Positions 43,129 through 51,609 of a stretch of 64,000 nt of DNA are shown piece by piece. How positions within the stretch are numbered: the first letter of the stretch is position 1; the number at the start of each line of letters is the position of its first letter. This DNA comes from a bacterium. Lineage in GTDB: Bacteria > Auribacterota > UBA3054. A model generated the notes under the pieces. That model had not been told where the DNA came from, did no database searches, and saw only the letters and a list, made by a program, of their open reading frames with translations. Location of the stretch: contig JAFZXZ010000029.1 of assembly GCA_017616555.1 (NCBI GenBank), positions 1 to 64,000 on the forward strand, given 5' to 3'. Made by a program: the position numbers and the translations under genes.

Positions 43129-44520
43129 ATGCTTATTCAATTTCTTGGCGGCGCCATGGAAGTCACCGGCTCCACCCACGTCCTATCGACGAAAAAAAGC
43201 CGCGTCCTGAGGGACGCAGGGCTTTTCCAGGGACGCAGGGCGGAGACTAGGGAGAAGAACGAAACGATCTTCACCGATATGGAAATGGTTGACAGCATGG
43301 TCCTGTCGCACGCCCATATCGACCACTGCGGCAACATTCCCCTGCTCGTGAAGAGAGGCTACACCGGACCTATACACACCCACGCAGCCACCAAAGACCT
43401 TTGCGAACTGATGCTTTTGGATTCCGCCCACATCCAGGAACTCGACGCGGAATACCTGAGCCGCAAGCTCGATCCCGACGACCCTCTGATCGCGCCCTTG
43501 TACAGCGAGGAAGAAGCGGAGGCGTCTCTAGGGAATCTTGTCCCCCACCAGTATCACGAACACATCCAGCTGACGGAAGACATAGGCGTCACCTCCTATG
43601 AAGCGGGACACATCCTAGGCTCCGCCTCGCATATCTTCGACATAAAGGAAGGACGCAGGAAAATTAAAGTCGGCTACGCCCTCGACCTCGGGCGCAACAA
43701 TCTTCCCATCATCAGGAATCCCGAACAGCTGACGGATATCGACGCTCTCGTCATGGAAGCGACCTACGGCAACCGCTACCACAAGGACATCAACCAGGCG
43801 GAAGACCTTTTGGCAGGCGTGGTCAACAGGACCTACAGAAGAGGCGGCAAGATTATAATCCCGGCCTTCGCCCTGGAAAGAGCCCAGGAGATCGTTTACA
43901 CCCTGATGAAGATGTACGAGGCGAAGCTAACCCCGATGCTTCCAATTTACATCGACAGCCCCTTAGCCTGCGAAGTCTCCAAAGTCTTCGGCAGACACCC
44001 GGAGACCTATGACGAAGCGACGCTTCAGCTCGCCAAGAGCCGGACGAGGATGTACATGAGCGAATTCGTCCATCTTATCAGCAGCGTCGAGGAATCCAAA
44101 GCCCTGAACGACGATCCAAGTTCCATGATCATCATCTCCGCCTCCGGCATGTGCGAAAGCGGAAGGATACTGCACCACTTGAAGAACAACGTCGAGGATC
44201 CCAGGAACGCCGTCGTGATCGTAGGCTACCAGGCAGAAAACACCCTGGGCAGAAGAATCGTCGAGCGCGCCACGGAGCTAAAGATCTTCGGGCAATTCTA
44301 CAAGATGAACGCGGAGAGAGTCGTTCTGAACACTTTTTCAGGACACGCGGACAAAGGCGACCTTCTCCATTTCGTCTCCAACGTAGGAGAGCGCTGCAAG
44401 ACCTTTGTATTGGTCCACGGCGAAAAACAATCCATCCTGGACCTGGCGGACAGTATCAGAGCTTTGCGCCCGGACGCCAGAGTCCTCACGCCGGAGCGTT
44501 TCGACACAATTTCAATTTAA
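43129..44520 (+). CDS. Metallo-beta-lactamase/beta-CASP ribonuclease
   Basis: 463 residues of the RNA-specific beta-CASP group (CPSF73/Ysh1-like). The MBL motif 2 is H-A-H-I-D-H-C-G; further metal ligands are in G-H-I-L-G-S-A and in the C-terminal F-S-G-H-A-D-K-G. The beta-CASP insertion lies around residues 190-370. Such enzymes act as endo- or 5'-exoribonucleases in RNA decay or maturation. It starts 10 bases after murA with an AAGGAGC ribosome site. Confidence 0.9.
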   Translation: MLIQFLGGAMEVTGSTHVLSTKKSRVLRDAGLFQGRRAETREKNETIFTDMEMVDSMVLSHAHIDHCGNIPLLVKRGYTGPIHTHAATKDLCELMLLDSAHIQELDAEYLSRKLDPDDPLIAPLYSEEEAEASLGNLVPHQYHEHIQLTEDIGVTSYEAGHILGSASHIFDIKEGRRKIKVGYALDLGRNNLPIIRNPEQLTDIDALVMEATYGNRYHKDINQAEDLLAGVVNRTYRRGGKIIIPAFALERAQEIVYTLMKMYEAKLTPMLPIYIDSPLACEVSKVFGRHPETYDEATLQLAKSRTRMYMSEFVHLISSVEESKALNDDPSSMIIISASGMCESGRILHHLKNNVEDPRNAVVIVGYQAENTLGRRIVERATELKIFGQFYKMNAERVVLNTFSGHADKGDLLHFVSNVGERCKTFVLVHGEKQSILDLADSIRALRPDARVLTPERFDTISI

Positions 44521-44537
44521 GATCTAAAGGATAATTC

Positions 44538-45359
44538 ATGAGCGAAAATTGCAATCACGATTGCGGAAGCTGCGGGCAGAACTGCTCCGAGCGCAAACAG
44601 GATCCAAACGATTTCAGAGCGCCCGCCAATCCGGGCTCAAACGTTAAGAAAGTAATAGCCGTCATGAGCGGCAAGGGCGGCGTGGGAAAATCCCTCGTCA
44701 CCAGCCTTCTTGCGGTTATGGCTCAGAGACGCGGCGACAAGGCCGCCATCCTTGACGCCGACATAACCGGACCCTCCATTCCCAGAATGTTCGGCCTGAA
44801 AGAAAAAGCCGAAGCCATAGAGGGCGGAATGCTTCCCGTCGCCTCCAAACTCGGCACCCAGATCATGTCTTTGAATCTCCTGATGGAAAGGGAGACCGAT
44901 CCTGTCGTCTGGCGCGGACCAGTCGTAGCCGGCGTCGTAAAACAGTTCTGGTCTGACGTCGTCTGGGGCGACATCGACTGCATGTTCGTGGACATGCCTC
45001 CGGGAACGGGTGACGTTCCCCTGACAGTCTTCCAGTCCCTGCCCATTGACGGCATTATCATCGTCACCTCTCCGCAGGAACTCGTCTCCATGATCGTCAG
45101 CAAAGCCGTGAACATGGCGAAACTCATGAAGATCCCCGTCCTCGGAGTCGTCGAGAACATGAGCTACGCCGTCTGCCCGGACTGCGGCAAGGAATTCCCT
45201 ATTTTCGGTGAAAGCAAACTCCCGGAAGTCGCCAAGGAATGGCAGCTCCCGATCCTCGGCAAGATCCCGATGAATATCAAGCTGGCCGCCGCCTGCGACA
45301 AAGGCATGATCGAGCTCTTCGAAGGCGACTGGCTTGATGCAGCCATGGAAAAGATCTGA
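44538..45359 (+). CDS. mrp: Mrp/NBP35-type Fe-S cluster carrier ATPase
   Basis: 273 residues. P-loop ATPase with the deviant Walker A motif M-S-G-K-G-G-V-G-K-S and V-D-M-P-P-G-T-G-D-V. The N-terminus carries a four-Cys segment (Cys5, 9, 12 and 16) recalling the NBP35 cluster-binding tail, and a C-P-D-C motif near residue 213 forms the shared dimer-interface cluster site. It delivers Fe-S clusters to apoproteins in the cytosol. Its stop overlaps the start of the GH125 gene (TGATG), probably chance co-transcription. Confidence 0.92.
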   Translation: MSENCNHDCGSCGQNCSERKQDPNDFRAPANPGSNVKKVIAVMSGKGGVGKSLVTSLLAVMAQRRGDKAAILDADITGPSIPRMFGLKEKAEAIEGGMLPVASKLGTQIMSLNLLMERETDPVVWRGPVVAGVVKQFWSDVVWGDIDCMFVDMPPGTGDVPLTVFQSLPIDGIIIVTSPQELVSMIVSKAVNMAKLMKIPVLGVVENMSYAVCPDCGKEFPIFGESKLPEVAKEWQLPILGKIPMNIKLAAACDKGMIELFEGDWLDAAMEKI

Positions 45360-46744
45360 TGAAAAAGCTTCTTCTGGCCCTGCTTTTTTGCGCGCCCCTT
45401 CTGGCTTCTGAAAAAGCTCCCGACTACGCAAAGGATCTGCGCCCAGATCCTGAAAAGCGCTGCTTTAGAAGCGAGGCTGTGGAGAAACAGATCGTTGATC
45501 TCAAAGAAAAGCTTACCGCGATCGATCCGAAGCTCTATTGGATGTTCGCAAACTGTTTTCCCAACACTCTGGATACGACTGTCCGCTACAGAAGCGTTGA
45601 GGGGGACGACTACACCTTCATAATTACCGGCGACATCAACGCCATGTGGCTCAGGGACAGCGCCGCCCAGGTCTGGCCGTATCTTCGTTACGTTGATAAG
45701 GACGAGCCTTTGCGTCATCTCATCCGCGGCGTCATCCGCCGCCAGTTCAATTGCATCCTCACAGACCCTTACGCCAACGCTTTCAACTTGGAACCAACTG
45801 GAGGCGAGTGGCAGAGCGACGAAACGGAGATGAAAAAGGAACTGCACGAGCGCAAGTATGAGATCGACTCGCTTTGCTACCCCGTTAGATTGGCGTACGA
45901 ATACTGGAAACGCACGAGCGACAAGAGCATCTTCGATGAGAAGTGGCTCAAAGTCATCCACTCGATCTTAGACGTCTTCCACGACCAGCAGAACAAAAAC
46001 GGCTTCAGGAGCAACTATCATTTCCGCCGCAATACCGCCGCTTACCACGATACCAGAAGCAACAGCGGCTACGGCCACCCGGGAAAGGCCTGCGGGCTGA
46101 TTGCCAGCGCCTTCCGCCCCTCGGACGACAGCACCATCTTCCCCTATCTCATTCCCAGCAATTTCTTCGCGATCAGCATCCTCAGAAAAGCCGCGGAAAT
46201 ACTGCGCGCTGTCAACGAAAACGAAGAGCTGGCAAAAGAATGCGAAGATCTTGCAAATGAAGTGGAGACCGCCATAAAGAAATACGCGGTAGTTGAGCAT
46301 CCCAAATACGGCAAGATCTACGCCTTTGAAGTGGACGGCTTCGGAAGCCAGCTTCTTATGGATGACTCCAATGCGCCTTCACTTCTGAGTCTCCCCTATC
46401 TTACCGATGTGAAGATCGACGACACGATCTATCAGAACACCAGAAAATTTGTCTGGAGCAAAGATAACCCCTACTTCTTCCAAGGCTCCGCCGGTGAGGG
46501 CATCGGCGGCCCGCACTGCGGGTTGTATAGGCCCTGGCCCATGAGCATAATCATGAAAGCCCTGACCACCAGTGACCGGGCCGAGAAAGAATGGTGCGTA
46601 AAAGAGCTTCTGAAGACGGACGGCGGAACGGGCTTCATCCATGAGTCTTTCTACAAAGACGACGCCAAAAACTACAGCCGCTCCTGGTTTGCCTGGGCCA
46701 ACACTCTTTTCGGCGAACTCATCGTCGAAATGTACGCCGAATAA
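45359..46744 (+). CDS. Exo-alpha-1,6-mannosidase, GH125
   Basis: 461 residues with a signal peptide (M-K-K-L-L-L-A-L-L-F-C, cleavage near 17), so periplasmic or surface. The family signature G-D-I-N-A-M-W-L-R-D-S is at 91-101; the probable general acid is Asp170 (Y-E-I-D-S) and the probable base Glu429 (I-H-E-S-F), by analogy with studied GH125 enzymes. It releases terminal mannose from alpha-1,6 linkages, as in N-glycan or yeast mannan cores. A perfect terminator follows, and an SSS symporter is convergent to it; uptake of the released sugar by that transporter is inference. Confidence 0.92.
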   Translation: MKKLLLALLFCAPLLASEKAPDYAKDLRPDPEKRCFRSEAVEKQIVDLKEKLTAIDPKLYWMFANCFPNTLDTTVRYRSVEGDDYTFIITGDINAMWLRDSAAQVWPYLRYVDKDEPLRHLIRGVIRRQFNCILTDPYANAFNLEPTGGEWQSDETEMKKELHERKYEIDSLCYPVRLAYEYWKRTSDKSIFDEKWLKVIHSILDVFHDQQNKNGFRSNYHFRRNTAAYHDTRSNSGYGHPGKACGLIASAFRPSDDSTIFPYLIPSNFFAISILRKAAEILRAVNENEELAKECEDLANEVETAIKKYAVVEHPKYGKIYAFEVDGFGSQLLMDDSNAPSLLSLPYLTDVKIDDTIYQNTRKFVWSKDNPYFFQGSAGEGIGGPHCGLYRPWPMSIIMKALTTSDRAEKEWCVKELLKTDGGTGFIHESFYKDDAKNYSRSWFAWANTLFGELIVEMYAE

Positions 46745-46774
46745 AAAAAGGCCGCCGGAAGGCGGCCTTTTTTT
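46743..46774. terminator. Bidirectional terminator
   Basis: A perfect 14-bp stem, GGCCGCC with GGCGGCC extended by A7/T7, around a GGAA tetraloop, between the convergent GH125 and symporter genes. Confidence 0.95.
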
Positions 46775-46786
46775 GAGCGATTATTA

Positions 46787-48610
46787 TTAGTCGTTGTTGA
46801 GGTAGAGTTTCGGCCAGAGCTTGTACATTCCGAAGCCGCAGGCTGCGACCAGGAACAAAAGACAGGTGGCAGGAACTGGCTTGCCGTAGATAAACATGCC
46901 GGTCGAGAAGAGCAGGCTGTAAACCACGATGGTGCCCAGTATCATGCAGAGGATGCCCTGGGGCAGCGTATTCGGCACGGCGTACTTGTCGATCTGGTCG
47001 CCTTCCTCGTTGGCTTCCTTGATGACTTTGTTCCAGCCGGGGCCGCCGGGGCAGATGTGACGGTAGAAGGACCTCAAGGTCTTGGTGTCGGTCGCAGGAG
47101 CGGCGTAAGCCAAGATCACCCAGACGGTGGTGGAAATAGCCACGTTAACGAGGTACGGCAGGAAAGTGTATTCCTTGAAGAGCTCGGGTTCCCAGAAGAC
47201 GAAAGTCGTGGAGATAATGAAGGAGAGCGTCATAGCCGCGATCTCGCACCAGGCGTTGATGCGCCACCAGAACCACCTTAAGATGAAGACCAAGCCCGTG
47301 CCGGCGCCGAAACCGACCAAAATCTTGAAGGCGAAGGTCGCGCTCTTTAAAAAGAGGGCCAAAACGCAGGCAAAGACCATCAGGATAACGGTGGCGATGC
47401 GGCCCACCAGGACCATTTCCTTTTCAGAGGCCTGAGGCCTCAGGAAGCGTTTCCAGAAGTCGTAGGTGATGTACGAGGAACCCCAGTTCAGGTGGGTTGA
47501 GATCGTCGAGATGTAAGCGGACATCAGAGACGCGACGACGATGCCTTTCAAGCCGTGCGGCAGCATGGTCAGCATGGCGGAATAGGCCAGGTCATGGCCG
47601 GGCATGGTGTGCGGGAAAGCCGCTTTCAGAGAGTCCAGCGTCGGGAAAAGCACCAGCGAAGCCAGGGCAACCAAAAGCCAGGGCCAGGGGCGGAGAGCGT
47701 AGTGCGCGATGTCAAAGAAGAGCGTGGAGCCCGTGGCGTGCGCTTCATTTTTGGCCGCCAGGACGCGCTGGGTAAGGTAACCGCCGCCGCCGGGCTCGGC
47801 GCCGGGATACCAGGCGCTCCACCACTGGACCAGTACGGGCATCAGAAGCAGCGTGATGAGAAGGTTCAGGCTTTCCTTGTTGAAGCCCACGCCGGGAGTG
47901 TAGATGTCAAAGGAGGGCAGAATGTCCATCTTCTGCTGGACAAGAGGATTGTTCAAGACAACGTCCAGGCCGCCCGCGCGGTTGACGGAAACAACAGCCG
48001 CCGCCACAGACCCGACCATGGCCACGACGAAGAGCAGACAGTCGGTGATGAGCACGCTCTTAAGGCCGCCCAAAACCGAGAAGATCGTAGTGATGGCCGC
48101 GGCGTAGAGAACGGTCTCCCAGGGCTTCAGGCCCAGCATGACGCCGCCGATCTTGATGGCCGCCATGGAGACTGTCGCCATGACGATGATGTTGAAGAGG
48201 AAGCCGAGGTAAACGGCTCTGAAGCCTCTTAGGAAGGCCGCGGATTCGCCGCTGTAGCGGAGCTCATAGAATCCCAGGTCCGTAACGACGCCGGAACGGC
48301 GCCAGAGCTTGGAGTAGATGAAGGTCGTCAGCATGCCCGTCATAAGGAAGGCCCACCAGCTCCAGTTCTGGGCTACGCCGCCCTGCCTGACCATATCGGT
48401 GACAAGGTTCGGAGTGTCGGTAGAGAAAGTCGTGGCGACCATGGAGAAGCCTAAAAGCCACCAGGGCATGGAACGGCCGGAAAGGAAGAAATCCTCACTG
48501 GATTCGCCGGCTTTTTTGGAAACGATGATGCCCACGATAAGCGTGAAGACCAGGAAACCTATGATGATCCCCCAGTCAAGGGCGTTCACAGGAATAAATT
48601 CGTATCCCAT
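46787..48610 (-). CDS. Sodium:solute symporter (SSS family)
   Basis: 607 residues with about 14 hydrophobic segments. SSS features include an N-terminal G-R-S-M-P-W-W-L-L-G-F-S-M segment, the T-F-S-T-D-T-P unit of the first inverted repeat, and a G-G-L-K-S-V-L-I-T-D motif in the region of the SSS signature. Imports a solute with Na+; sugars or sialic acid-like compounds are common substrates of relatives, but specificity cannot be read. It is encoded alone between a terminator and its promoter at 48656-48664. Confidence 0.92.
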   Translation of the reverse strand: MGYEFIPVNALDWGIIIGFLVFTLIVGIIVSKKAGESSEDFFLSGRSMPWWLLGFSMVATTFSTDTPNLVTDMVRQGGVAQNWSWWAFLMTGMLTTFIYSKLWRRSGVVTDLGFYELRYSGESAAFLRGFRAVYLGFLFNIIVMATVSMAAIKIGGVMLGLKPWETVLYAAAITTIFSVLGGLKSVLITDCLLFVVAMVGSVAAAVVSVNRAGGLDVVLNNPLVQQKMDILPSFDIYTPGVGFNKESLNLLITLLLMPVLVQWWSAWYPGAEPGGGGYLTQRVLAAKNEAHATGSTLFFDIAHYALRPWPWLLVALASLVLFPTLDSLKAAFPHTMPGHDLAYSAMLTMLPHGLKGIVVASLMSAYISTISTHLNWGSSYITYDFWKRFLRPQASEKEMVLVGRIATVILMVFACVLALFLKSATFAFKILVGFGAGTGLVFILRWFWWRINAWCEIAAMTLSFIISTTFVFWEPELFKEYTFLPYLVNVAISTTVWVILAYAAPATDTKTLRSFYRHICPGGPGWNKVIKEANEEGDQIDKYAVPNTLPQGILCMILGTIVVYSLLFSTGMFIYGKPVPATCLLFLVAACGFGMYKLWPKLYLNND

Positions 48611-48655
48611 ATTTTCCTTAAAGTTGTTGGTTCAGATGTTATTTCTACGGTTTTT

Positions 48656-48664
48656 AGTCTAGCA
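48656..48664 (-). promoter_or_regulatory. Extended -10 of the symporter gene
   Basis: Minus-strand TGC-TAGACT preceded by TTT, about 46 bases before the ATG at 48610. It overlaps the space just after pgpA. Confidence 0.5.
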
Positions 48665-48680
48665 AAAGGCGCCTTTTCGG

Positions 48681-49166
48681 TCAAATCTGAGGAAAGAAGT
48701 AAACAATGGCTCCCAGTATCAATCTTGATATTATTCCGGCGGCCGTATCGTCCAGCATTATCCCCCACGCTCCAGGGAGTTTTTGCAGCTTATTTATGGG
48801 CCAGGGCTTCAGAATGTCGAAAAAGCGGTTAAGTATGAGGCCTATGAGCGCCGTCCAGATACTGAAATGAACGCCCAGGAAGGTCAGGAAGGCCGCTGCC
48901 GTCTCGTCAATGATAACTGAGCCGGGGTCGTGCTTACAGAGGTCAGATTCGGCCTTTCCGCAAAAAATCAGGCCGAGCAGGAAAAAAAACAACGCCAGGA
49001 CCGCCTGAATGAGCAGAGGCTGCTTGGTAAGAGTCGTGGCGTACCAAAGAAGAAGGCCCCAAATAGTGCCGACAGTTCCGGGCATGATGGGGAAAAAGCC
49101 GGTGAATCCCATCGTAGAGACGAAGACCGCCAAAGTCTTCTTGCTGCCCGGAGAATCGTCAGACAT
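48681..49166 (-). CDS. pgpA: Phosphatidylglycerophosphatase A
   Basis: 161 residues, integral membrane. Dephosphorylates phosphatidylglycerophosphate to phosphatidylglycerol. Family marks are G-F-F-P-I-M-P-G-T near the N-terminus, V-I-I-D-E-T (catalytic acidic pair) and R-F-F-D-I-L-K-P-W-P-I. It overlaps pgsA by 8 bases, placing the two consecutive steps of phosphatidylglycerol synthesis together. Confidence 0.92.
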   Translation of the reverse strand: MSDDSPGSKKTLAVFVSTMGFTGFFPIMPGTVGTIWGLLLWYATTLTKQPLLIQAVLALFFFLLGLIFCGKAESDLCKHDPGSVIIDETAAAFLTFLGVHFSIWTALIGLILNRFFDILKPWPINKLQKLPGAWGIMLDDTAAGIISRLILGAIVYFFPQI

Positions 49167-49740
49167 TTTCCAGATAGAAGTGTTTGTATTTAATGAGGTA
49201 GTATATGCCGGAAATTATCGTCAAAATGGAAACGAACCAGAAGAGCAGATGGGCCGCCAGCCTGAAATATTCCATGAAGGTGCCCTCCATTCCGAAATCG
49301 TAATAGAGAATGAAGTAAACCAGAGTCGTCACGATGGCGATCATCTGCCAGGCCGTTTTGTGCTTGCCGATGGCGTGGGCGCCCAGGACCGCTCCCCTGG
49401 AAAGGCCGGCCATTCTCAGCCCTGTGACGACAAGGTCTCTGCTTACTATGGCAACGACCATCCAGGGAGCGACCACATGATTAATGTAATAGAGGGCCGC
49501 AAAACAGATGAGAACAGAGCATACAAGGATCTTGTCGGCCAGAGGATCCATGAGTTTTCCGAAATCGGTCACCAGATCGTATTTTCTGGCAATATGGCCG
49601 TCAAGCCAGTCGGTCAAAGATGCAAGCCCAAAAATGCAAAGCGCTGCAGTCTTGGAAAAAGGAAAAGTTATTAGCAGACAAGGCATGATGGCCAAGGGCA
49701 TGGCAAGCCTTGCAATGGTAAGCTTGTTGGGAAGGTTCAT
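49159..49740 (-). CDS. pgsA: CDP-diacylglycerol-glycerol-3-phosphate phosphatidyltransferase
   Basis: 193 residues, five or six membrane spans. The CDP-alcohol phosphotransferase motif is complete: Asp44, Asp47, Gly48, Ala51, Arg52, Gly61, Asp65 and Asp69. Makes phosphatidylglycerophosphate, the substrate of the overlapping pgpA product. The start overlaps the rimO stop (ATGA). Confidence 0.93.
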   Translation of the reverse strand: MNLPNKLTIARLAMPLAIMPCLLITFPFSKTAALCIFGLASLTDWLDGHIARKYDLVTDFGKLMDPLADKILVCSVLICFAALYYINHVVAPWMVVAIVSRDLVVTGLRMAGLSRGAVLGAHAIGKHKTAWQMIAIVTTLVYFILYYDFGMEGTFMEYFRLAAHLLFWFVSILTIISGIYYLIKYKHFYLENV

Positions 49741-51017
49741 ACCAGCCCCTCCAGGACGGCCGTACCGGTCACGTCGTAGCTGGCGGCGCCGGTTATCTTG
49801 ACAGGGATAATGGAACCAACGGGGATCTTTTTGGCGTTCCTTATAGTGACCTCGTTGTCAACGTCGGGGGCGTCCGCCGTCCTTCTGCCGAAGCCGCGCT
49901 CCTTTTCCTTGCGGTCTATTATGACAGGTATGGTTTTGCCGATATAGCTTCTGTTCTTTTTAAGCGAGATCTCTTTCTGGGCGCGCATCAAAATGTCGGC
50001 TCTCCCCTCTTTCACTTCCTGAGGAACAGGGTCTCCCAAGGGGAAGGCGGGAGTCGCTTCTTCGAGTGAGTAAGCGAAAACGCCCAAATGATGGAACAAA
50101 CCTTTCCTGACGAACGCTTCCAGTTCCTCGAAAGCCTCTTTCGTCTCGCCCGGGAAACCGGTGATGAAGGTCGTCCTCAGCGTCACGTCCGGGATCTTGT
50201 TCAGGATCTTGTCGAGAAGCTTTTCCGTGAAAGCGTGGGTGGGACGGCGCATGGCTTTCAGGACATCCTCGTTGACGTGCTGCAAAGGCAGATCGATGTA
50301 TTTGCAGATCTTCTCCTCCCTAGCTATCACGTCGATAAGTTCGTCGGAGATAGTCGCGGGATAAAGATACTGGAGCCTGATCCAGTAGAGATCGTCGATC
50401 GCGCAAAGTTTTTCCAAAAGAGTGGGAAGCTTTTTGTAAGCGGAAGTGTCCTGAGCGATGACGTTCAGTTCCACGACGCCTTCCTCCGCCATTTCTTTCG
50501 CTTCCTCAACGAGCACTTCAACGGGTTCCTCAGCCATCGGACCTCTTAATCTCGGGATCGAGCAGAAAGCGCACTTGTGGTCGCAGCCGTCGGCGATCCT
50601 TAGAAAACCGTAATGCGGCGGAGTGATCCTGATCCTCGGACCGTAAGGGATATCGGCGGGCTGCTTCGTCCTGAAGAGTTTATTGACCACTTGTGAGATC
50701 GCAGCCTCGTTCGCGACGGGAAGCCAGGCGTCAACTTCCATCTGCCTGCCTTTAAGGACTGATTCGCCGAAATAATTGACAAAGCAGCCGGTCACGACAA
50801 GTTTCTGATCGGCGCGCTTCTGGCTGACTAACTCTATGATGACGGCCGAAGCCTCGTCTCTGGCTTCCGCAATGAAAGCGCAGGTGTTGACGAGCATGAG
50901 GTCGGCTTCTTCCGGCGTGGCGCAGATCTCGTTCCCCTCCTGGAGAAGCGAACCAAGCATCCTCTCGGTATCGACCTGGTTTTTCGCGCAGCCGAGGCTC
51001 ACCACATAGATCTTCAT
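49737..51017 (-). CDS. rimO: Ribosomal protein S12 methylthiotransferase RimO
   Basis: 426 residues. Radical SAM enzyme that methylthiolates an Asp of ribosomal protein S12. The N-terminal UPF0004 domain has G-C-A-K-N-Q-V-D and two further Cys (N-T-C-A-F and T-G-C-F) for the auxiliary cluster. The SAM cluster motif is C-D-H-K-C-A-F-C, and a TRAM domain ends the protein. It could be confused with MiaB, but the G-C-A-K-N-Q-V-D-T-E opening fits RimO. One base separates it from the upstream helix-turn-helix gene. Confidence 0.93.
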   Translation of the reverse strand: MKIYVVSLGCAKNQVDTERMLGSLLQEGNEICATPEEADLMLVNTCAFIAEARDEASAVIIELVSQKRADQKLVVTGCFVNYFGESVLKGRQMEVDAWLPVANEAAISQVVNKLFRTKQPADIPYGPRIRITPPHYGFLRIADGCDHKCAFCSIPRLRGPMAEEPVEVLVEEAKEMAEEGVVELNVIAQDTSAYKKLPTLLEKLCAIDDLYWIRLQYLYPATISDELIDVIAREEKICKYIDLPLQHVNEDVLKAMRRPTHAFTEKLLDKILNKIPDVTLRTTFITGFPGETKEAFEELEAFVRKGLFHHLGVFAYSLEEATPAFPLGDPVPQEVKEGRADILMRAQKEISLKKNRSYIGKTIPVIIDRKEKERGFGRRTADAPDVDNEVTIRNAKKIPVGSIIPVKITGAASYDVTGTAVLEGLV

Positions 51018-51018
51018 A

Positions 51019-51609
51019 TCAATCGACCTCGGGGAGTTTCTCGGAGAAATTGAATTCCTGCTTCACGCTGCGGATGATCTGAAGCTCTCTGGAAACGGCG
51101 TCGCCCTTGGAGTCCACGGTCTTCTGCTCCTTGATGGCCGCTTCTCTCTCTTTCTTTTCCTGGCGCGCGTGGCTGGTGATCTTGACAAGGGCAACTATGA
51201 TGCCAAGGATGACGATTGCGAAAACGAACCAATGCTTCGGCATAATGTCGCCTTCCTCAGCCTTCTTAGCCCTTTCTTTGTTTTGACGCAAGATTTTCTC
51301 AGAGGCCGGCACGGAGCTTGAGGGGAAGGCGGAATACTGTTTGGAAACAGACTGGAAACTCTCGGCAAGCTGTTCGCCGTCGAGGCCGAGGTAATTGCCG
51401 TATTTCTTGATATAGTTCTTGGTGTAGATGGCGACCGGCATGTGCTCGTAATCGTCTCTTTCCAGAGCTTCCAGATAAGAAACTTTGATATGGATATTGT
51501 CGGAGATCTCCAGAAGCGTCAGCTTCTTCTCCTCTCTTTTCGCTTTCAGCTGCTCCCCTATTCCTGGAGGCATCACGGTCTGCATTTCTTCGTTATTACG
51601 GTCACTCAT
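51019..51609 (-). CDS. RodZ-like helix-turn-helix membrane protein
   Basis: 196 residues. An N-terminal HTH_25-type domain (about 15-85: G-E-Q-L-K-A-K-R-E-E, then S-Y-L-E-A-L-E-R-D-D-Y) is followed by a charged linker, one transmembrane span (126-144) and a ~50-residue periplasmic tail. The layout matches RodZ, the MreB-linked shape factor, but the usual C-terminal beta-domain is missing. It overlaps the ftsK stop by 8 bases. The cluster ftsK-rodZ-rimO-pgsA is widespread. Confidence 0.82.
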   Translation of the reverse strand: MSDRNNEEMQTVMPPGIGEQLKAKREEKKLTLLEISDNIHIKVSYLEALERDDYEHMPVAIYTKNYIKKYGNYLGLDGEQLAESFQSVSKQYSAFPSSSVPASEKILRQNKERAKKAEEGDIMPKHWFVFAIVILGIIVALVKITSHARQEKKEREAAIKEQKTVDSKGDAVSRELQIIRSVKQEFNFSEKLPEVD